Assembly (NCBI GenBank): GCA_045809925.1
Contig: JBJMWX010000029.1
Coordinates: 1 to 21,960, forward strand
DNA from: CADDYX01 sp045809925
GTDB taxonomy: Bacteria; Verrucomicrobiota; Verrucomicrobiia; Chthoniobacterales; UBA10450
Direction: 5' to 3'
DNA length: 21,960 nt
A program made the translations under genes and the position numbers. Below are positions 7,507 through 15,044 of this stretch, piece by piece. The first letter of the stretch is position 1, and every line of letters begins with the position of its first letter. The notes under the pieces are model-generated. The model made no database searches. It was not told the DNA's origin and saw nothing but the letters and a program-made list of their open reading frames with translations.

Positions 7507-8538
7507 CTACAGTTGCGAGAAAAACGTCCGCAGCTGTTCGGCTGCGGTGGAGAACGACAGTTGTTCGGCCGATCGGCCCATTGCTTCGAGTTGCTGATTG
7601 TAGGCAGCGCGGTGGGTAAGCAGATGATGCGCGATCGAGGCAAGTTCCTCGATCGACCGATTTGCACCGCAACATTCGGGAAACGCGATTCGATCCACGG
7701 CGCCCTTCCCGCCAACACATGGCACGCGTGCGAGCATCGCATCGCCGGCCACCTGTCCGGGCACGAAGCTGGTGTCGAGCTGCAGCACGATTTTGTGCTG
7801 CGCGATCTGCCGGACGTACTCGGGGTAGGCAAGTGCTCCGGTGCAGACGCGCAGTTTGTCGGCCCGAAAGCCTAACTGCGCAATCAAGCGCTCACCGGTG
7901 CGGCCGTTGCAGTTGTAGACAGTGACGGGCTCGCCGGTTGTGTCGCTCAGCTGCCGCGCGAGGAGCAGTGCGGCCAAATGGTTGCGGGACGGCACATCGA
8001 ACTCGCGTGTGCCGACGAAGATGCCGGCACGTTGCTCGACCGGCCGCGAAAAGTCCCACCGCTGGTCATCCAGCGGGTATGGCGTGGGGATAAATTCGAC
8101 TCGTGCATTGTCGCCTCGCGCCTGCCGGTAGATGTCGGCGGCCTCAGGCGTCGTGCCGATGCAGGCATCGGCCGTCCGCACGATGGCGAGAAATCGCTCC
8201 AGCTTTGAGGCATGGCAAAGCTGATTCGCGATCTGGTGAAGCCCGGTTTCCTTGAGCGAGACGGCGACCGTTCGACCCGCGCGTTTCAGGTCACCGAGGG
8301 CGCGCTGTGTCTCCCGAAAATCGCCGCGCACGAGCAGGAGCACCGGCGTTGTGCGGCCGACGCTTTGTTTCACCGCGCGGTCGAAATAGCCGCGCGTGCA
8401 AGCGGCGTAACCATGGAAATTCGTAGGCTGGTGCCCGCTGCCGGTCTCTCCAGCGCCGTCGGGGAACGACTGTTCTGCATCTCGTCCACCAGGGTTAAGA
8501 ACCGTGAGACGAAAATCGCTGGCCGCGGGTGCTGACAT
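7507..8538 (-). CDS. Glycosyltransferase-like protein (GT-B type), family uncertain
   Basis: This 343-residue protein looks like a GT-B glycosyltransferase but lacks textbook motifs. The N-terminal part has alternating strands and helices (TPVLLLVRGDF, TVAVSLKETGLHQIA, RTADACIGTTPEAADIYRQ, VEFIPTPYPLDD). The C-terminal part resembles the donor-binding half: AGIFVGTREFDVPSRNH, LRVCTGALAYPEY, and HKIVLQLDTSFVPGQVAGDAMLARVPCVGG, where a transferase would have its conserved acidic region. There is no signal peptide or membrane segment, so it is probably cytoplasmic. Its ATG overlaps the stop of the upstream PBP gene (TAATG), implying translational coupling and an envelope-related role. Specific substrate and family are unknown. 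Confidence 0.65.
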   Translation of the reverse strand: MSAPAASDFRLTVLNPGGRDAEQSFPDGAGETGSGHQPTNFHGYAACTRGYFDRAVKQSVGRTTPVLLLVRGDFRETQRALGDLKRAGRTVAVSLKETGLHQIANQLCHASKLERFLAIVRTADACIGTTPEAADIYRQARGDNARVEFIPTPYPLDDQRWDFSRPVEQRAGIFVGTREFDVPSRNHLAALLLARQLSDTTGEPVTVYNCNGRTGERLIAQLGFRADKLRVCTGALAYPEYVRQIAQHKIVLQLDTSFVPGQVAGDAMLARVPCVGGKGAVDRIAFPECCGANRSIEELASIAHHLLTHRAAYNQQLEAMGRSAEQLSFSTAAEQLRTFFSQL

Positions 8539-11234
8539 TAATGGTCGTCGTCGAGTTGCGCGGGCGACGGTGTTGGAATGCGCAGGATTCCGTCCGGCGG
8601 GATTTGATCTGCGGGATGGACAGGACGCGCCCGCCGGATTTGTACCGGCGTGACTTCGGGGCCGGTGGACGGCGGCGTTCGCACAGGTTGGGCCCGCCGG
8701 ACCGGAACCTCTTCGACGGACTCGTCCCGGACAACAGCGCCGGGCGTCGGCGTTGTCGTTATCGGCGGTTCAACGGGCTGGGCACGAAGCACCGGTTTTG
8801 TCGGGTCCGGCAGACCTTCGCTTGCTGATTCCGTTGCGCGCGGGGTAGGCGCCGGGGTTGTTGCGGTCGCGAGCTCTTCCGTCTCTGTGTTGTCCTTGTC
8901 CGACGCCGGCGGTGGTTTCACCGTCGATTTGATTGCATTGTAGGGATCTTTGTCGGCCAGCAGGATTGGTCCTTTCACCGTTACCGCAGTGACGTGGGAC
9001 CTGTCGGCAGCGAGTTCAGCGCGTGGCGCGGCACTGGCCGGCAGGTCACTCGCGAGCCGGGTGCGGACTTCGCCGTGAACGTTGCAGGCCTCGGTCGGTA
9101 TCTGCGCATCCGTGGCCAGTTCGCGATAAGTGGTGCGCTTCTGCACCGTTCCGCTCTCAGTCTTCACCGTGTCGTAACATTTATCGGTGGCGAGCAAACC
9201 CGAGCGCGAACAAATCTCAACGTCGTGCAGGCTCGCCGGCCTCGGCAGTTCCCGCGGCACGTACCGATCGAGGGATGCGTTCATCACATCGACCCAAACC
9301 GGTAACGCAATCTCGCGACCAAACGCGCCGCGGTAAATTTTTTGCGGCTTGTCGAACCCGGCCCAGACCGCGCAGGTCAGCACGCTATCGTAACCGGCGA
9401 AAATGGCGTCGGTGAAATCATAGGCTGTTCCGGTTTTTCCAGCGGCGGGAAAGTTCTTCAATCCGAATTGTGAACGCGCGGCGCGGCCGGTGCCGGACTG
9501 CAGCGCATCGACGAGGCAGGAATGCACCTGGTAAGCGCTCTCCGGTTTGAGCACGTTGAGCCGTTGTTTGTTTTGCGGCGCCTGCCACACGACCGTGCCG
9601 TCTTTCTCTTCAATCCGGTCGAGAATGTGCGGCCTGACCGGCCGCCAGCCTTCATTCGGGAAAATCGTGTAGGCGAGCGCCAGCTCGGCAAGCGTCAGCT
9701 CGCTGCTGCCGAGGAAGGTGGCCGGGAAGGGCCGCAGCGGCGACCGCACCCCGGCGTTCTTGCAGAGCTGAATCACTGAATCGAGACCGGCATTCATGCC
9801 AAGCCGGACGGTGGCGCCGTTCTTCGACTTGGAGAGCGCCTCCCGGGCGGTGATGGAACCTTCGTAGCGATTGTCCGACGATTCCGGTCCCCATTCGCCA
9901 AGAATGCCGGTGGTTCCGCCAATCATAACTGCCCGGTTATCGAGCGGTGAATCTTCGACCGCGGTGCCTGGGTACGCGCCTTTTTCGAACGCCGATGCGT
10001 ACACGAATGGCAGCATCGCAGTCCCGGCCGGACGTTTGGCCTGGAGCGCGCGGTCGTACTGGTTGTGCTCGAAGTCGCGCCCTCCAACGAGCGCGAGAAT
10101 GCCGGCTGTTTCATTGTCCAGCGCAATCACGGCGCCCTGCAGGTAATCCGGCGGTGCGGCCGGATCAGGTATCGCGATTTGCTTCGCCTTTTTGAATCGC
10201 GACGCATAATCCGCGTAGGTCGGGTGATTGTAATCGGGGTGCTGCTCGGCCTTGTCGAGGTGTGTGCGCAACGACTCTTCCGCAACCCGCTGCACGTCGG
10301 CATCGATCGTGGTGCGAATGCGGAATCCTTCGTTCATGGCGCGGTTCCAGCCGACGGCTTCGATGACTTTCTGCCGGACGTAATCGACCGCGTAAGTCTG
10401 CCCCTGGGCGCTCTGGCGATCGCCAACTGCGATCTCTTCATTGGCCGCGCGGGCGTAACGTTCGGGGCTAACGAATCCGAGGTCGCGCATTCGTGCCAGC
10501 ACTACGTTACGCGCATCGCGTGCGCCGGATTTGTCGGCCCAGGGTGAAAGCCGATTCGGGCTCTTGATGATTCCCGCGAGCGTAGCCGATTCGCCGAGCG
10601 TCATCTCCTGGGCGGGTTTGCCAAAATAGCCCCGCGCCGCCGCCTCCGCCCCGTAGAGTCCGCCGCCGAAGTAAATCCGGTTCAGATACAGCTCCATGAT
10701 TTTCTGTTTCCCGAAGCGCTCTTCGATCCGGCGTGAGAGAAAAACCTCGAGGATTTTGCGGCGGAAAGTTCGTTCCTTAAGCTGAAAACTATTGCGCGCG
10801 AGCTGCTGCGTGATCGTGCTCGCACCCTGTCGAACGTGACCGGCGGTAAAATTTTTCAAGGCCGCCCGGATGATGCCCATCAGGTCGTAGCCGTGGTGCT
10901 GGTAAAACTTATTGTCCTCGATCGCGACCACCGCGTTAACGAGGTCCCGCGGCAAATGGTCGTAAGGTACCGTCTCGCGATTCTCGACGTAGATCTGCCC
11001 GAAGATTTTGCCGTTCCGATCGAGGATGACGCTGGCCGACTCCATCTGTTCGAGCTTTGAAAGATCGAAGCTGGTCGCTTCGGCGCTGAGCACAGCCGTC
11101 AGGTAGAAGACGTAAACCAGCCCACCAACGAGCAGCATCGCGCAACCGATCAGCGGCACGTAGACCTCAGGCTTGCTGAACCAGCGCCGGTCGAAACGAT
11201 CTCGCGTGGCGCGATTGATGTAAGTAACTGGCAT
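8538..11234 (-). CDS. Class A penicillin-binding protein (1A type) with degenerate transpeptidase SxxK motif
   Basis: This is a bifunctional peptidoglycan synthase fold anchored in the inner membrane. Counting from the ATG at 11234 (898 aa), there is a TM segment near 23-45. A GT51 domain follows with EDNKFYQHHG (catalytic Glu106), ASTITQQLARN near 138-148 and RRKILEVFLS, so glycan polymerisation should be intact. The penicillin-binding domain keeps SKN (470-472) and KTGT (Lys600). At the catalytic SxxK, where relatives read GSxFKPF, this protein reads GTAMLPF, with Thr405 for Ser and Leu408 for Lys. The last 180 or so residues are a Pro/Thr/Glu-rich tail with three copies of an R-A-[QR]-P-V motif. 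A TTG at 11273 would add 13 residues but lies inside a heptamer repeat, so the ATG is preferred. The stop overlaps the next gene by 1 nt. Confidence 0.93.
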   Translation of the reverse strand: MPVTYINRATRDRFDRRWFSKPEVYVPLIGCAMLLVGGLVYVFYLTAVLSAEATSFDLSKLEQMESASVILDRNGKIFGQIYVENRETVPYDHLPRDLVNAVVAIEDNKFYQHHGYDLMGIIRAALKNFTAGHVRQGASTITQQLARNSFQLKERTFRRKILEVFLSRRIEERFGKQKIMELYLNRIYFGGGLYGAEAAARGYFGKPAQEMTLGESATLAGIIKSPNRLSPWADKSGARDARNVVLARMRDLGFVSPERYARAANEEIAVGDRQSAQGQTYAVDYVRQKVIEAVGWNRAMNEGFRIRTTIDADVQRVAEESLRTHLDKAEQHPDYNHPTYADYASRFKKAKQIAIPDPAAPPDYLQGAVIALDNETAGILALVGGRDFEHNQYDRALQAKRPAGTAMLPFVYASAFEKGAYPGTAVEDSPLDNRAVMIGGTTGILGEWGPESSDNRYEGSITAREALSKSKNGATVRLGMNAGLDSVIQLCKNAGVRSPLRPFPATFLGSSELTLAELALAYTIFPNEGWRPVRPHILDRIEEKDGTVVWQAPQNKQRLNVLKPESAYQVHSCLVDALQSGTGRAARSQFGLKNFPAAGKTGTAYDFTDAIFAGYDSVLTCAVWAGFDKPQKIYRGAFGREIALPVWVDVMNASLDRYVPRELPRPASLHDVEICSRSGLLATDKCYDTVKTESGTVQKRTTYRELATDAQIPTEACNVHGEVRTRLASDLPASAAPRAELAADRSHVTAVTVKGPILLADKDPYNAIKSTVKPPPASDKDNTETEELATATTPAPTPRATESASEGLPDPTKPVLRAQPVEPPITTTPTPGAVVRDESVEEVPVRRAQPVRTPPSTGPEVTPVQIRRARPVHPADQIPPDGILRIPTPSPAQLDDDH

Positions 11235-11265
11235 TCGGGACACAGCGACAACGAACCGGGAGCAA

Positions 11266-12609
11266 ATGTTCAACGTTCAACGCTCAAGGTTCAACTCCGA
11301 CCTGCCACCGAATCGCCGGCGAAGTCAGAACGCCGCACCCGTTCGCTTGCGCTCAGGGCAGGGTGTTGGACGTTTTCGCCTGCAAACCGGGGACGCAGAG
11401 CTACTCGATTTCATTCGCGACAAGATCCGCCGCGATGGCCCGGTGACCTTCGCCTGGTTCATGGAACAGGCGCTGTATCATCCGACCCGCGGCTATTACA
11501 GCTCTGGCCGCGCGGCGATCGGACGCGGCGGTGATTACTTCACCAATGTCAGTGTCGGCCCGCTCTTCGGCCAGCTGCTCGCCGGGCAATTCCGCGAAAT
11601 GTGGGAGACGCTCGGCCGGCCGAGGCCGTTTACGATCGTCGAACAAGGCGCGCACGACGGCCGGTTCGCGGCGGATGCGCTGAGTGAGATCGAATCGCGT
11701 ATGCCGGAATTTTTTGACGCGGTTCGCTATATTATGATCGAGCCGTCTGCGGATCTGCGGGCCCGCCAGCGCGCAACCTTGGAGCAACGACGACAGCCTC
11801 GACCGATGACGGCACAGCGCCCGTGCCTCGAGACCCCCAGCGAGCAGGTCGGCTGGAGCGAGTCCCTCGACACGCTTGAGCCGTTCTGCGGAATCCATTT
11901 TTCCAACGAGCTGATCGACTCATTCCCAGTTCACCTCGTCTGCCTCGAGGACGTTGAAAGGTCTGAAACGTCACTGGATTCCGCCCGGCAAGTCTCGCGA
12001 CCCGAATGGCGCGAGAAGTATGTCGCCCTTGCCGGCGAAGATTTCGTGTTTGTCGAGGGAGAGCTGTCTGATGATCGGTTGCACGCAAGACTGCGGTCGA
12101 TCGACTCGAGCCCCCGCTACGAAACAGAAATTTGTCTCGTGGCCGGCGATTGGATTGCGGACGTGGCTGAAAAGCTGACGCGCGGCTACGTTCTTGCGGT
12201 TGATTACGGCTATGCACGAGCCGAATACTACGCGCCCGAACGCAGCGCGGGGACCCTGCGTTGCTATCGCAGCCATCGGCCGGTCGCTTCGCCGCTCATG
12301 CATGTTGGGGAAGCCGACATCACGGCGCACGTCGAATGGACGAGCATCGCGGACCGGGCCCTTTGCAGTGGGTCGCAGATCGTGGGGTTCACTGATCAGC
12401 ATCATTTTCTCACCGGGCTTATTAGTGACCTTTCGGCCGACCAGCTCGGCGATGCGAAAAGCCGGCGCGCGCTCCAGACGCTGCTGCAGCCGGAGATGCT
12501 CGGCCGCACGTTTCAGCTCCTCGCCCTCGGCCGTCAGATTCCGCCCGATACCAAACTCCGCGGCTTTAAGTTCGGCCGTGACCCGAAACAGCAACTTGGA
12601 CTCCGCTGA
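11266..12609 (+). CDS. SAM-dependent methyltransferase, MidA/NDUFAF7 family
   Basis: The family (PF02636-like) methylates arginine in respiratory complex I in mitochondria; bacterial substrates are mostly unknown. Diagnostic parts are DGPVTFAWFMEQALYHPTRGYY at about residues 57-78 (family N-terminus), VSVGPLFGQLLAGQF, the SAM-binding turn IVEQGAHDGRFA at 124-135, HFSNELIDSFPVHLV near 212-225 and ALGRQIPPDTKLRGFKFG at the end. The ATG at 11266 has GGGAG upstream, but its first 10 codons are the tandem heptamer array and the first 40 or so residues show no family similarity. TTG 11347 or CTG 11380 would give a more usual N-terminus. It is divergent from the PBP gene and lies 45 bp before the cupredoxin gene, so it may head that operon. 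Confidence 0.88.
   Translation: MFNVQRSRFNSDLPPNRRRSQNAAPVRLRSGQGVGRFRLQTGDAELLDFIRDKIRRDGPVTFAWFMEQALYHPTRGYYSSGRAAIGRGGDYFTNVSVGPLFGQLLAGQFREMWETLGRPRPFTIVEQGAHDGRFAADALSEIESRMPEFFDAVRYIMIEPSADLRARQRATLEQRRQPRPMTAQRPCLETPSEQVGWSESLDTLEPFCGIHFSNELIDSFPVHLVCLEDVERSETSLDSARQVSRPEWREKYVALAGEDFVFVEGELSDDRLHARLRSIDSSPRYETEICLVAGDWIADVAEKLTRGYVLAVDYGYARAEYYAPERSAGTLRCYRSHRPVASPLMHVGEADITAHVEWTSIADRALCSGSQIVGFTDQHHFLTGLISDLSADQLGDAKSRRALQTLLQPEMLGRTFQLLALGRQIPPDTKLRGFKFGRDPKQQLGLR
11268..11295 (+). repeat. Four tandem 7-bp repeats (GTTCAAC type) between or at the divergent starts
   Basis: Units are GTTCAAC, GTTCAAC, GCTCAAG, GTTCAAC, then TCC. They have exact 7-bp period and the same TCAAC core and TCC end as the array before efp. 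The array sits in the divergent gap upstream of the PBP ATG at 11234 and covers the first codons of the longest methyltransferase frame. It also provides the TTG that a naive caller would use as the PBP start. Confidence 0.85.
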
Positions 12610-12654
12610 CGGCGCGCTTTTCGTAGCACCGTCCGCCTGCTACTCTCCACGACC

Positions 12655-13284
12655 ATGCGCTGGCTGATCGTGCTCCTCACTCTCATGAGCGCGCGCTGCG
12701 CGTTTGCGCAGGCGACCGTCGAAGGTCAGGTGGCGCTGGCCAGGACTCGTTCCGCACCGGTCATGACGAAGCGTTACGAGATTGTCACCAAAGGTGGCGT
12801 GCTGTCGACCAGCCCGCCGGTTGCCATCGTTTACCTCGATGGCGGTTTCCCGCATACGCCACAGCCGACAAAGGCAGTCGCGCAAAAAAATCTCGAGTTC
12901 GTGCCGGCGCTGCTCGCCATCGCGACCGGGACGAAGGTCGAGTTCCCGAACCTCGACGACACGTATCATAACATTTTCTCCTACTCGCCGGCGAAACGGT
13001 TCGATCTCGGTCGCTATCGGCCGGACGAAAAACCGGTGCCGTCGGTGGTGTTCGACAAAGCGGGACTGGTCACCCTGCGGTGCGACATTCACGAGCACAT
13101 GCGGGGCCTCATTCTCGTGCTCGAGAGCCCCTACTTTGTCATCACTGATGCCGACGGACATTACCGGCTGAGCGGGCTTCCGGCTGGCCATCAGACGCTC
13201 AAGGCCTGGATCGACAGCAGCACGACGCGGGAAGCGCCGGTCGATTTAAAACCGGGCGCGGTCGCGCAGGTCGATTTTCGGTGA
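12655..13284 (+). CDS. Secreted cupredoxin-like (type 1 copper) protein
   Basis: This 209-residue protein has a signal peptide (MRWLIVLLTLMSARCAFAQA) and so acts outside the cytoplasm. The central part is cupredoxin-like: ATGTKVEFPNLDDTYHNIFSYS at about 90-111 provides His105, and VTLRCDIHEHMRG at 139-151 provides Cys143, His146 and Met149, the C-x2-H-x2-M ligand set of plastocyanin-like proteins often annotated as methylamine utilisation proteins. The last 45 or so residues (YFVITDADGHYRLSGLPAGHQTLKAW) look like a small carboxypeptidase-regulatory-type beta domain. It probably binds one copper and moves electrons or senses copper/redox. The stop overlaps the GTG start of the kinase gene (GTGA), so the two are likely co-translated. 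Confidence 0.88.
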   Translation: MRWLIVLLTLMSARCAFAQATVEGQVALARTRSAPVMTKRYEIVTKGGVLSTSPPVAIVYLDGGFPHTPQPTKAVAQKNLEFVPALLAIATGTKVEFPNLDDTYHNIFSYSPAKRFDLGRYRPDEKPVPSVVFDKAGLVTLRCDIHEHMRGLILVLESPYFVITDADGHYRLSGLPAGHQTLKAWIDSSTTREAPVDLKPGAVAQVDFR

Positions 13285-15044
13285 AAAGCCGGGGCGAGAC
13301 GGCTAAGCCGCGCCTGACGCGCTTTCGGATCAGGCTGCTCGTCGGCATCATGATCGTGGTCTCCGCGATCACCGTGTTGGGTGTTTACATTGTGCAGCGG
13401 ACCGCTACCGCGACGGTCGAGCGTGATTTGCAACGCGACTTTCAGTCGCAACTAGCCGCCCTCCACGCGACGGAAGATCTGCGTAACGCCGCCCTCGCGG
13501 AACGGTGTCGCACGCTGGTTTCAAAGCCGCGCATTCACGCCGCCCTCGAGGACAACGCGCTCGACCTTCTCTACCCAAGCGCGAAGGATGAGCTGCGGGA
13601 CCTGATGAGCGGGGATGAAAAAATTGCGCCGGCCAGCTTCTATCGTTTTCTCGATTCGGCCGGCCGCGTCATTCCGCCGGCAGAAGCGCGCGAGGTAGGT
13701 CAGCTGCGGCCGAACGAGGAGGCGCAGCTTGCGCTGCACCAATTGCCCCAGCAGCAGCAAAGCGGTTATCTTTTCCGCGATCAAAACGGCGCGAGCGAAA
13801 CTGTCGACCAGATCATCGCCGTCCCGATCTTTTCGACCGAGACGGGGAATGTCATCTCGGGTCTTGTAGTCGGGTTTCAATCGAACGAGCTGACGGGCGG
13901 TTCAGCGCGGCCGACGATGCGCAGCGGCATCTGGCTGAACGGGCAGCTGCATTTGCCGCGTCTCGCCCGTGCTGCCCAGATCGGGCTTGCCGATCAGCTT
14001 AGCCGGGTCATTACACCAAACCAGCCGGACGAAAACCGGGTCAGCATAGAAATTGAAAAGGCGCCGCACCTCCTCTTCTACAAGCGATTGAACCCCGGCT
14101 CCCTCTTCGCGGCTGCCTACGAAGTCTGCGTTTTTCCACTGGCGGAATCAATCGCGCAGCGCCGCCGCTGGCAGCGACAGATCATCGGCGCTGGCTTCGG
14201 CCTGTTGCTCGTCGGGTTGTTGGCCAGTCAGTTTGCATCGGCGCGTTTGTCCCGGCCCGTCGAGCAGCTTGCGGTGGAATCAGAGCAGAACCGGGCCCAG
14301 CGCGCCCACGCCGAAGCCGAGCTCGCGACCCGCAGCGTCGAGTTGCAGCGTTCGGAGCGGTTTTCCGCGGATGCCTCGCATCAATTGAAAACGCCGGTCA
14401 CCGTGTTGCGGGCGGGAATCGAATCGCTCCTCTCGCGCGATGGATTCGATCCGCACGTCTACGACGAATTGTCGTCGTTGCTCCACCAGACGTACCGCCT
14501 CACCGGGGTGGTCGACGATTTGCTCCTCCTCTCGCGAATGGATGCCGGCCGGCTCGAGCTTGAATTCGACACCGTCGACCTGACGCAGCTGATCGACGAA
14601 TGGCTGGATGATTTCAGCGCGCTGGATGATCCATTCGGAATCACGGTGGAAACGAACGTGCCGCCGAACCTGCGCGTGGCCGGCGAGAAACGTTACACCG
14701 CTTTAATCGTGCAGAACCTGCTTGAGAACGCGCGCAAGTACAATCGGCCGGGCGGCCGGATCCGGATTGCAGCGCAAGACCGTCGCGACCAGCTCGTTCT
14801 GACGGTTGGAAACACGGGCCGCGCAATTTCACCCGCCGCGCAGGAGCACATCTTTGAGCGCTTTCATCGCGGAGCAATGGGCGAAAATGTGCCGGGGCAT
14901 GGGCTGGGGCTGAATCTCGCGCGCGAGCTGGCGCGATTGCATGGCGGCGACCTGCACCTTGCCACGTCCGAAGGCGACTGGACGGAATTCGAGGTTTGTT
15001 TCCGTAAAGCGGAGCGGTCGCAGGCTGGCGGCATGGCTGCATGA
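13281..15044 (+). CDS. Transmembrane sensor histidine kinase
   Basis: This is a 587-residue classical sensor kinase. TM1 is near residues 19-40, an extracytoplasmic sensing region of about 255 residues follows, and TM2 is near 298-318, leading into a short HAMP-like/coiled segment (SRPVEQLAVESEQNRAQRAHAEAEL). The HisKA motif SADASHQLKTPV carries the phosphorylated His367. The HATPase domain shows the N box (QNLLENARKYN), GNTGRAIS (G1 variant with Asn), FERFHRG (F box) and GHGLGLNLARELARLHGG (G2). The sensing domain has no family I can name. It overlaps the cupredoxin gene at the GTG start and the barrel gene at the stop. No response regulator gene belongs to this operon, so the partner is elsewhere or among the regulators at 16291-19458. 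Confidence 0.93.
   Translation: MKSRGETAKPRLTRFRIRLLVGIMIVVSAITVLGVYIVQRTATATVERDLQRDFQSQLAALHATEDLRNAALAERCRTLVSKPRIHAALEDNALDLLYPSAKDELRDLMSGDEKIAPASFYRFLDSAGRVIPPAEAREVGQLRPNEEAQLALHQLPQQQQSGYLFRDQNGASETVDQIIAVPIFSTETGNVISGLVVGFQSNELTGGSARPTMRSGIWLNGQLHLPRLARAAQIGLADQLSRVITPNQPDENRVSIEIEKAPHLLFYKRLNPGSLFAAAYEVCVFPLAESIAQRRRWQRQIIGAGFGLLLVGLLASQFASARLSRPVEQLAVESEQNRAQRAHAEAELATRSVELQRSERFSADASHQLKTPVTVLRAGIESLLSRDGFDPHVYDELSSLLHQTYRLTGVVDDLLLLSRMDAGRLELEFDTVDLTQLIDEWLDDFSALDDPFGITVETNVPPNLRVAGEKRYTALIVQNLLENARKYNRPGGRIRIAAQDRRDQLVLTVGNTGRAISPAAQEHIFERFHRGAMGENVPGHGLGLNLARELARLHGGDLHLATSEGDWTEFEVCFRKAERSQAGGMAA

Noticed and set aside
11235..11273. TTG start for the PBP gene
   Set aside because: The TTG comes from a GTTGAAC unit of the heptamer array and has no Shine-Dalgarno; the in-frame ATG at 11234 gives a typical short basic N-terminus before the membrane segment.
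11268..11295. CRISPR or phage attachment site
   Set aside because: Units are 7 bp with no spacers, and there are no cas, integrase or tRNA genes nearby.
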